DNA of 6,440 bases, taken from contig JAUUYK010000060.1 in NCBI GenBank assembly GCA_030588285.1, positions 1 to 6,440 of the forward strand, in the 5' to 3' direction. Below the pieces are notes generated by a model. That model was not told the origin of the DNA, ran no database searches, and saw only the letters and a list, made by a program, of their open reading frames with translations. Each line of letters starts with the position of its first letter. Within the stretch, counting starts at the first letter, position 1. Source of the stretch: Kiritimatiellales bacterium. Lineage in GTDB: Bacteria > Verrucomicrobiota > Kiritimatiellia > Kiritimatiellales > Pontiellaceae. The position numbers were made by a program, and so were the translations under genes. Shown piece by piece: positions 1-5,581 of this stretch.

Positions 1-1233
1 CCCTTATTTGTTTATTCAGAAAATGAAATTCGCTCCAAAGTACGCATCGCCAAGCGTGCATTTGAAAAACGGTATCCAAAGGTGAAGTTTGCGTGGTCGT
101 ATAAAACCTGCTATTTGCAGGCCATCTGTTCTATTTTTCACGACGAAGGATCTATCGCCGAGGTCGTTTCTGAATTTGAATACGAAAAGGCGCGAAAATT
201 GGGGGTTCTTGGGCGGGATATTTTGGTGAATGGTCCGTACAAAACCGAATCGCTGTTGCGCCGAGCGGTGGATGAAAACGCCAAGTTACATCTCGATAAT
301 CTTGACGAGTTGTTTGAGCTTGAAGCGATTGCCCGCGAAAAACAAATTACCATCGATGTGGCCATTCGGGTAAATATGGATACGGGGCTGTTGCCTGCGT
401 GGAATAAATTTGGGTTTAACCTGGAAAATGGCGAGGCCATGCAATGCATCCGTCGGATGCGAGCCAATGGGCTGGTTCGTTTGGTGGGGTTGCATTCGCA
501 CATAGGAACCTTTGTGCTTGATCCTCGTTTTTATCAGACGGCCTCTCAGAAGTTGATTGCACTCGGTCGGCAGGCTCAGGAAGAATGTGGTTTCGAAATG
601 GAATATTATGACCTCGGTGGCGGGTTTGCATCGAATAATACCCTGCATGCGCAATACCTGCCCGGCGAGCAGGTGGTGCCGACGTTCGATCAATATGCCG
701 AAGCAATCTGTGGGGTTTTTGTGGCCGAGTTTTCTTCGGCCGGAACGTTGCCTCAGCTTTATCTCGAAACGGGGCGGGCACTGATCGACGAGGCGGGCTA
801 TTTGATTACCTCGATTATTGCCCAAAAACGCGCGGCGGATGGTCGACGCGCGCTGATTGCCGACTGTGGCGTGAATATGCTCTATACCACCACCTGGTAT
901 CGCCTACGCACCTTGCCGGCCAAGCCGGTGACTGCCCCCGTAAGCGATACGGTGCTTTATGGTCCGCTTTGTATGAATATTGATGTGCTCCGTGAAAGCG
1001 TTCCGCTCCCTCCACTCGAACGCGGGGATCAACTGGTGATGCATCCGGTCGGTGCCTACAACGTGGTGCAGTCGATGCAGTTTATTATGTATCGACCGGC
1101 GGTCGTGCTGGTGGCTTCCGACGGGGCCTGTTCGGTGATTCGGGAGAAGGAAAATCTGGAATATGTTGAAGAAATGGAACGGCTTCCAGATCATTTGAAT
1201 CGTAAAAAACTGGCTCAGAGCAACGCGGAATAA
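1..1233 (+). CDS. PLP-dependent amino acid decarboxylase, Orn/DAP/Arg decarboxylase group 2 (5' partial)
   Basis: This is the cytoplasmic alanine-racemase-fold (type III) PLP decarboxylase family, whose members include diaminopimelate and ornithine decarboxylases. The frame is open from base 1 without a start, and translation begins PLFVYSENEIR, a typical near-N-terminal segment, so probably only a few tens of residues are missing; the GTG at 82 is internal. Counting from base 1, Lys35 in SYKT (bases 103-105) is the expected Schiff-base lysine. Other family motifs are HSHIGT (165-170), GGGF (206-209), ETGR (256-259), GPLC with Cys324, Asp328, and GAYN with Tyr353. Oddities: ETGR replaces the usual EPGR, the cysteine is followed by Met instead of Glu/Asp, and DCGVNMLYTTTWY lacks the arginine found at the matching place in diaminopimelate decarboxylases. 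The substrate is therefore unlikely to be diaminopimelate and is unassigned. The stop overlaps the next start, indicating translational coupling. The fold and family are secure; the specificity is not. Confidence 0.9.
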   Translation, partial: PLFVYSENEIRSKVRIAKRAFEKRYPKVKFAWSYKTCYLQAICSIFHDEGSIAEVVSEFEYEKARKLGVLGRDILVNGPYKTESLLRRAVDENAKLHLDNLDELFELEAIAREKQITIDVAIRVNMDTGLLPAWNKFGFNLENGEAMQCIRRMRANGLVRLVGLHSHIGTFVLDPRFYQTASQKLIALGRQAQEECGFEMEYYDLGGGFASNNTLHAQYLPGEQVVPTFDQYAEAICGVFVAEFSSAGTLPQLYLETGRALIDEAGYLITSIIAQKRAADGRRALIADCGVNMLYTTTWYRLRTLPAKPVTAPVSDTVLYGPLCMNIDVLRESVPLPPLERGDQLVMHPVGAYNVVQSMQFIMYRPAVVLVASDGACSVIREKENLEYVEEMERLPDHLNRKKLAQSNAE

Positions 1234-3416
1234 TGACTAAAGCGCTAGATAATTTAAGAAACTGGCTGATGGCGGGGTTTCAGGAGTCGGAATCGGAGGT
1301 TCGTCTGTTTGTCGAATCGATTCTACGAAGCTACGCCATTATCTTTTTTTCGCAAAACCTTCTTCTGGGCGCGGTGCTTTTGGGAGTGACGCTTTTTGCA
1401 CCGTCGTTTGGTTTGCTGGGGCTGGCTGGGCTGATGGTTTGTTATGGCGCTGCCCGCTTGCTTGGCTTTGAACGTTCCAGTATCCAGAGCGGCGTCTATC
1501 TATTTAATTCCTTGCTGGTTTCATTGGCTTTGGCCTATTTGAATAATTTCCAAAAGCTGGAATTTTCGACGTTGTTGATGTTGTTGGTGTCGGCTTCCAT
1601 GATTACGCTATTTGTTTCAGTTGTCATGTTCGATATTTTTGCGCGGCATTACACGTTGCCCGCTTTAAGTTTGCCTTTTGTCGGGGTCGCGTTTGCGCTC
1701 TTTTTTCTGTTTTATTCCTTTAATAGTATGCCGATCACCTCGGAAGCACCGGCCTATATTTTTCCAGAGATTGGCCATTTGCCGGACGGGGTTGTCGGTT
1801 TCTTTCAGTCTCTGGGGGCTATCTTTTTTCTGCCGCATGTCACGGTCGGGGTGGTGGTGTTTATTTGCGTGGCGGCTTGGTCGCGTTTGGCTGTGCTGTA
1901 TGCGGTGGTGGGGTATACCTCCGGCGTGTTGCTGATGAAAGCGCTGGGTATGGATGTGGTCTCTTCCTCGCTGGGTTTTGTGGGGTTTAATTTTATTTTT
2001 TGTGCGATTGCATTGGGGGGTATTTTCTTGGTGCCTTCGCGGGGTTCGTTGTTGATGGTGGTGCTGGGGTCATTCTTCTGCGTGGTCGTGGCTGTGGCCG
2101 TGAAAACTTTTTTGAAATATTTTGGAATTCCGCCGCTTGCGCTCCCGCTCAGTTTAGTCATTTTATTAGTGCTCTATTCGATGAAGTGTCGCACGCGGGT
2201 GACTCATCTGTTTTGTTCTCCGTTTGAACCGGAACGGCCTGAAAGAAATTTCCGCCGGTTTTTTTCCGATACCCGCCGTTTCCCAGACCTTCTACAGCCG
2301 CACCTACATCTTCCCTTTTTTGGAGAGCGTACGGTAACCCAATCGTTCCATGGCAAAGTGACCCATTGCGGTGACTGGGGCGAGGCGTTCGATTTTGAGA
2401 TTCTTGACGAGGCGGGGAATCGGTTTATGCACGAGCCGGTCGATCTGGCGGGTAATCATGTTTTTGATACCCCTGTGCTGGCTCCCTGTAATGGCATGGT
2501 TGTGAATGTGGTGGCCGATGTACGTGATAACGAGATTGGTAAAATGAACTCGGATCGTAATTGGGGCAATGCCATCGTAATTCAGGATGATTTGGGTTAT
2601 TTTGTGAAACTCTGCCACCTGAAAAAAGATTCTATTTTGGTGGTCGAAGGTGTTCGGGTGGCCCAGGGGCAGGTGATTGCTCGCTGTGGAAATACGGGGC
2701 GTTCGCCCGTTCCTCATTTGCACATGCAGGTGCAACGCACGGCTCAGGTGGGCGACAAAACCATTCCGTTCCGCCTCGCGCAGTATTGCACCAAAGTCGG
2801 CGACCGCCTTCAATATCACACCTCCGGGATTCCGGAGAAGGACGCGACGCTTCTGCCTGTCGAGTTTAGCGACCGGATGGCGGCCTGCTTTGAATTTGGC
2901 GAAGCCACGTGGGAATACGATTTTAATGGGCGTTCCGAAACCATTCGGTGCGAGCTCAATTCGCAGGGTGATTATGTGATGACCGCGCCTACGGCTAAAC
3001 TAATTGCGCGAATCAAAGATCGTACCTTTTATACAATTGATTATCAGGGGGGGATCGAAAGCGTGCTGTTCTTTATTCATATCGGACTTTGCCGCGCTCC
3101 CTTTATTTCCGCCGACACCGTGTTCTGGAAGGATCAGGTTGATTTGCGCTCCTTATTGCGCCCCGGTGTGGCGGCAGTGCTTGATTTTGTGGGACCCTTT
3201 GTTGGGTACCCGCTCGCACAGGTAGAGTGTTCTGTCGTGCATAATGAGGCAGGAGGTGTCCGTGTTTGTACGTCGGTAGACTACCCCGTGCCTCGGCGGT
3301 TACTACGGAAGGGGTGTCCAGAAAAAATTGAAATCTCGTTATCAACTGAGGGGATTGATGAGATTCGAGCCTTTGAGGGTGGAGTAAAGGTTTTGATTGA
3401 AAAGAAGGATAAATAA
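1233..3416 (+). CDS. Urea transporter (UT)-family channel fused to M23 metallopeptidase domain
   Basis: This 727-residue inner-membrane protein has three parts. Residues about 33-317 form a hydrophobic two-fold-repeated block matching the urea transporter family. It contains the pore signature LPALSLPF (142-149), a degenerate second copy around GIPPLALPL (298-306), and the paired pore-helix segments near GVYLFNSLLVSLAL (87-100) and GFVGFNFIFCAIALGG (248-263). Residues 318-350 are an Arg-rich linker. Residues about 370-505 match peptidase family M23: zinc ligands His378 and Asp387 (THCG then AFDF), His462 in CHLKKDS, and HLH at 495-497 preceded by GNTGRSPVP. Residues about 545-727 are unassigned. 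UT proteins conduct urea or small amides; M23 enzymes usually cut peptidoglycan cross-links. Family UT proteins are about 300-400 residues, so the rest is a true extension. The start overlaps the upstream stop (TAATG) without a strong Shine-Dalgarno sequence, suggesting coupled translation. Domain calls are firm; the substrate and which side of the membrane the peptidase faces are open. Confidence 0.92.
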   Translation: MTKALDNLRNWLMAGFQESESEVRLFVESILRSYAIIFFSQNLLLGAVLLGVTLFAPSFGLLGLAGLMVCYGAARLLGFERSSIQSGVYLFNSLLVSLALAYLNNFQKLEFSTLLMLLVSASMITLFVSVVMFDIFARHYTLPALSLPFVGVAFALFFLFYSFNSMPITSEAPAYIFPEIGHLPDGVVGFFQSLGAIFFLPHVTVGVVVFICVAAWSRLAVLYAVVGYTSGVLLMKALGMDVVSSSLGFVGFNFIFCAIALGGIFLVPSRGSLLMVVLGSFFCVVVAVAVKTFLKYFGIPPLALPLSLVILLVLYSMKCRTRVTHLFCSPFEPERPERNFRRFFSDTRRFPDLLQPHLHLPFFGERTVTQSFHGKVTHCGDWGEAFDFEILDEAGNRFMHEPVDLAGNHVFDTPVLAPCNGMVVNVVADVRDNEIGKMNSDRNWGNAIVIQDDLGYFVKLCHLKKDSILVVEGVRVAQGQVIARCGNTGRSPVPHLHMQVQRTAQVGDKTIPFRLAQYCTKVGDRLQYHTSGIPEKDATLLPVEFSDRMAACFEFGEATWEYDFNGRSETIRCELNSQGDYVMTAPTAKLIARIKDRTFYTIDYQGGIESVLFFIHIGLCRAPFISADTVFWKDQVDLRSLLRPGVAAVLDFVGPFVGYPLAQVECSVVHNEAGGVRVCTSVDYPVPRRLLRKGCPEKIEISLSTEGIDEIRAFEGGVKVLIEKKDK
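1329..2183 (+). other. UT-type transmembrane channel domain
   Basis: Residues 33-317 of the fusion protein. The segment is almost uninterrupted hydrophobic sequence with few charges and can be split into two homologous halves (about 33-165 and 184-317), as in the UT fold with its five-plus-five helices and two pore helices. The first-half signature has Ser in the position where Thr is usual (LPALSLPF). The second-half copy is more degenerate and ends in LSLV where Pro-Phe is expected, so selectivity may differ from that of a true urea channel. Confidence 0.82.
2340..2747 (+). other. M23 (LytM-like) zinc metallopeptidase domain
   Basis: Residues 370-505 of the fusion protein. All visible family landmarks are present: first-motif His378 and Asp387, the VLAPCNG turn (415-421), NWGNAIVI (443-450), His462, the VAQGQVIARCGNTG strand-turn (475-488) and the HLH zinc/catalytic pair (495-497). 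This suggests an active enzyme, unlike the degenerate LytM domains of division regulators such as EnvC, which lack zinc ligands. Activity and substrate are inferred from the family only. Confidence 0.85.
3401..3408 (+). promoter_or_regulatory. Ribosome binding site that decides the start of the TPR/barrel gene
   Basis: A purine-rich AAAGAAGG lies inside the last codons of the upstream gene, 12 bases before the ATG at 3421. It supports that ATG over the in-frame TTG at 3397, which would add eight charged residues (MKRRINNT) ahead of an otherwise standard signal peptide. Confidence 0.55.
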
Positions 3417-3420
3417 TACG

Positions 3421-4761
3421 ATGAAACGAGTGGTATGCGGAATCAGTGTGTTTTGTTTCTTTTGTGCGGTTCAGGCCGAGCCGTTGCTGGACCGTGGGGC
3501 GTTGGATCGGTTAATGAATGAGGGACAATATGCCCAGGTGGTGGCCACGGTGGCTGCTCAGTATCGCGGGGATGAAAACAGCTGGTTGTTGCCGTATCTC
3601 GGTACGGCCGAGTTTTATCGCGGCAACTATAAAAATGCCATCCATTATTTTAAGTATATTCCCGCTTTTCAGCGTTCGAGAGAGGTGGAATCACTATTGG
3701 CTTGGGCCTACTATTACAGTGGCGATCAGATTGCTGCAAAAAGGGTATTTAGGGCGAACTTACGCAAAAATTCTCAATCGGTGGATGCGCTTTCCGGTAT
3801 TGGCTGGAGTTATTATGCGCAAGGGTTTTATCCTGAAGCAAGGAGCTATTTTCAAAGGGCACTTCAGGTTTCGCCGGGGGATATCCCTACCAAGAAGGGG
3901 TTGGACTACTGCAATGCTTGGATCGCTGTCGGTGATAAATCTGACGAACTAATGGAATGGGATCGACGCTATACGTTGGTGCGCTATTTTGGAACCTATT
4001 CAACCTATGTAGGTGATACCGTAAAGAAAGATGGGCTGGAACACGATTTAATGCTCTCGACGGGGCAGGTGGGCAAGAACTATTTAAACCTGATGCTAAC
4101 CCATGTCAACATTAGCTCACTGGATGGATTTTTTGAATTTAAGCAGTCCGAGATTCGCGCTTCAGGCGGGGTTTATGTGGGGCAATCGCTGTTGTTGCGC
4201 GGGCTGGGGGGCTTTTTTGATCTGGATGATACCCCGCTGGAAGGTGCTCCTGATACCGGAGTCGATGTTACCGCATGGATGGCCGGTGTGGGCGCAGAAA
4301 CGCTGGGTTGGAAGGTGAATCTGTTTGCGGATCTGTATGGGTTTGTAGGCACTGATGCCGGTGTGTATCAAGTGGTTCCTGGTTTGGCGTGGAATCTGTG
4401 GGATGTAAAATTGCGGAGTGCATTGGTGGGGGCGCGCAGTGGTATGACCGGGCAGGATGGCCAGACAACGGCCTATTTCCAGCAATCAGCTCTATGGAGC
4501 CCTACCGTGAATACCTCGCTGTATGGTGGGTTTGGTGTCGGGGAAAGTTATTATGGTCTCCGCACGCCGGGAGGCGTCTTCTATAACCTTCCGGATAAGC
4601 GATTAGTCGATGCGTGGTTGCAATGGTCTATCGACTTTGAGCCATGGGTCTTTTCGGTGGGCGTAAGTTTTGCTCAGTTTGAAACCGCAGCCTTGAGGCA
4701 ATATGAAGCGTATAACACCACGCTTTCGATTGGGCGCAGTTGGGGCAAGGTTCCTCGGTAA
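3421..4761 (+). CDS. Exported TPR-repeat protein with probable C-terminal outer-membrane beta-barrel
   Basis: The protein has 446 residues from the ATG at 3421. A Sec signal peptide is clear: MKR, a hydrophobic core to about residue 16, and a likely cut after VQA at 19/20. Residues about 22-160 are helical repeats of TPR type. The clearest are 52-84 (YLGTAEFYRGNYKNAIHYF), 88-119 (LLAWAYYYSGDQIAAKRVF) and 121-153 (ALSGIGWSYYAQGFYPEARS, then YFQRALQVSPGD). Residues about 183-446 switch to alternating aromatic/hydrophobic strands separated by Gly/Asp turns, about a dozen candidates, ending in TLSIGRSW; this looks like an outer-membrane barrel. The last residue is Arg, not the aromatic residue that often ends such barrels. 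Periplasmic TPRs plus a barrel is an arrangement known from export and surface-polymer proteins. It lies 4 bases after the UT-M23 stop, so it is probably co-transcribed and may be the outer-membrane partner of that protein. I recognise no specific family, and the cargo is unknown. Confidence 0.82.
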   Translation: MKRVVCGISVFCFFCAVQAEPLLDRGALDRLMNEGQYAQVVATVAAQYRGDENSWLLPYLGTAEFYRGNYKNAIHYFKYIPAFQRSREVESLLAWAYYYSGDQIAAKRVFRANLRKNSQSVDALSGIGWSYYAQGFYPEARSYFQRALQVSPGDIPTKKGLDYCNAWIAVGDKSDELMEWDRRYTLVRYFGTYSTYVGDTVKKDGLEHDLMLSTGQVGKNYLNLMLTHVNISSLDGFFEFKQSEIRASGGVYVGQSLLLRGLGGFFDLDDTPLEGAPDTGVDVTAWMAGVGAETLGWKVNLFADLYGFVGTDAGVYQVVPGLAWNLWDVKLRSALVGARSGMTGQDGQTTAYFQQSALWSPTVNTSLYGGFGVGESYYGLRTPGGVFYNLPDKRLVDAWLQWSIDFEPWVFSVGVSFAQFETAALRQYEAYNTTLSIGRSWGKVPR

Positions 4762-4906
4762 AGAGAGGGCGTTCCTGCCGTGGAAATGGACTCTTCGGGC
4801 CGAGTGTGAATTCGTTCAAAATTTGTACACAATCCATAAACTTGAGGCTTGAATTTGGAGATCCGGTGTACAGAATACGCGGAACGGACGAGGTAGGAGC
4901 GGAGAT
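4762..4906 (+). promoter_or_regulatory. Intergenic region, presumed promoter of the yceD-rpmF-plsX unit
   Basis: This is the only noncoding gap over 100 bases in the window and separates the two gene blocks, so a promoter is expected here. The matches are weak: TTCAAA (4815-4820), 16 bases, then TAAACT (4837-4842); or TTGAAT (4849-4854), 16 bases, then CAGAAT (4871-4876). Neither is convincing and the organism's sigma-factor consensus is unknown. A short inverted pair, ACTC/GAGT at 4790-4805, has a poor stem and no T-run, so I do not call a terminator; read-through from upstream is possible. Confidence 0.35.
4895..4899 (+). promoter_or_regulatory. Ribosome binding site of yceD
   Basis: AGGAG lies 7 bases before the ATG at 4907, an ideal spacing that fixes this start. 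A second GGAG at 4901-4904 is too close to the start codon to be the functional site. Confidence 0.7.
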
Positions 4907-5368
4907 ATGAAAATTTTAGTGGCGCGAATTCCTGAAGAGGGATCGAATTACGAAGGGAATGACCCCGGGTCCATATTGCAAGTGGACGGGGAAACTTTTA
5001 TTAAAGATCCGAGCGATGTACATTACGCATTATATGCTCAATGTGTTTCGGATGAACTGGTTGTTCGGGGGGTGCTGAGTGTAGATGTGGGTTTGCAGTG
5101 TGCAAGATGTTCGGAATTTTTCTCGACAACCGTAGGGGTATCCGATTTTCTACGCGCTTATCCCGCCCCAAAGGGAACGGATTCGGTGGATATTACCGAG
5201 GATTTGCGGGAAGAATTATTGCTACAAGTTCCGGGATTTCCGGTGTGCAAAGAAGTGTGCAAAGGAATGTGTTCCCAATGCGGGATTGACCTGAATAAGG
5301 GCACCTGTATATGTAAGAAAGAAGAAGGTCCAACCCCGTGGTCGGCGCTGGATGACATTAATTTATAA
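4907..5368 (+). CDS. yceD: YceD/DUF177 family protein, cysteine-rich
   Basis: This 153-residue protein belongs to the family encoded directly upstream of rpmF in many bacteria and implicated in 23S rRNA processing or large-subunit assembly. The family pattern is clear: a central CARC (Cys65, Cys68), the acidic stretch DITEDLREELLLQVPGFPVC (95-114) before the C-terminal motif, and then Cys114, Cys118, Cys122, Cys125, Cys134 and Cys136, which together look like metal-binding clusters. The C-terminus ends in PTPWSALDDINL, matching the usual Pro-x-Trp-x-x-Leu ending. The start at 4907 has a well-placed AGGAG. The next gene begins 20 bases downstream, so co-transcription with rpmF is expected. The symbol is based on family plus position; the exact biochemical role is not shown by the sequence. 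Confidence 0.93.
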   Translation: MKILVARIPEEGSNYEGNDPGSILQVDGETFIKDPSDVHYALYAQCVSDELVVRGVLSVDVGLQCARCSEFFSTTVGVSDFLRAYPAPKGTDSVDITEDLREELLLQVPGFPVCKEVCKGMCSQCGIDLNKGTCICKKEEGPTPWSALDDINL

Positions 5369-5374
5369 GGTATG

Positions 5375-5382
5375 TAAGGAGG
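5375..5382 (+). promoter_or_regulatory. Strong Shine-Dalgarno sequence of rpmF
   Basis: TAAGGAGG is a near-perfect complement to the 16S rRNA 3' end, 6 bases before the ATG at 5389. It is the strongest ribosome binding site in the window, as expected for a highly expressed ribosomal protein, and shows that the host uses canonical Shine-Dalgarno initiation. Confidence 0.85.
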
Positions 5383-5388
5383 ATTGCT

Positions 5389-5577
5389 ATGGCAGTTCCA
5401 AAAAGAAAAACTTCGAAAAGTAGAACCGCGAGTCGTAAAGCTCAGAATATGAAAAAACCTACAGCACGGGCATCTTCTTGCTCGCAATGTGGCGCTCCTG
5501 CATTGTCTCATCACGCTTGTTCTAGTTGTGGCTATTACAACGGACGCCAAGTGTTGACGGTCGCTACTGAAGACTAG
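5389..5577 (+). CDS. rpmF: 50S ribosomal protein L32 (bL32), zinc-ribbon form
   Basis: The 62-residue product has the normal bL32 length. It begins MAVPKRKTSKSRTASRKAQN, the conserved basic N-terminal tail that enters rRNA. A zinc ribbon follows with Cys31, Cys34, Cys44 and Cys47 (CSQC and CSSC), then GYYNGRQVL, the family's typical ending. With all four cysteines present this is the zinc-binding (C+) paralogue type rather than the zinc-independent form induced under zinc starvation in some bacteria. It lies between yceD and plsX, the standard order, and its stop is 4 bases from the plsX start, so the three are probably one operon. Confidence 0.98.
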   Translation: MAVPKRKTSKSRTASRKAQNMKKPTARASSCSQCGAPALSHHACSSCGYYNGRQVLTVATED

Positions 5578-5581
5578 ACCG

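Noticed and set aside
82..84. GTG as start of the decarboxylase
   Set aside because: The frame is open to base 1 and the upstream residues (PLFVYSENEIR) match the usual N-terminal part of the family. Starting here would leave only seven residues before the PLP lysine.
138..825. Minus-strand open frames opposite the decarboxylase gene
   Set aside because: They lie opposite a strongly supported gene, overlap each other, and their translations show no domain or sensible composition.
2304..2819. 171-codon minus-strand open frame opposite the M23 domain
   Set aside because: The plus strand carries conserved zinc-ligand motifs across this interval. The reverse translation has no recognisable feature and no ribosome binding site stands out.
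1233..3416. Two separate genes joined by sequencing error
   Set aside because: The frame continues without stop through the linker, no start with a ribosome binding site is apparent before the M23 domain, and the linker codons look ordinary, so a true fusion is the simpler reading.
3397..3420. TTG at 3397 as start of the TPR/barrel gene
   Set aside because: It would add eight residues before a standard signal peptide and overlap the upstream gene. The ATG at 3421 has a Shine-Dalgarno-like AAGAAGG and gives a normal signal sequence.
4790..4805. Possible terminator hairpin after the TPR/barrel gene
   Set aside because: Only four base pairs (ACTC/GAGT) form around an unpaired loop and no T-run follows.
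5158..5550. 130-codon minus-strand open frame across yceD and rpmF
   Set aside because: It is antisense to two conserved genes, including a ribosomal protein, and its translation is low-complexity Ser/Arg/Cys-rich.
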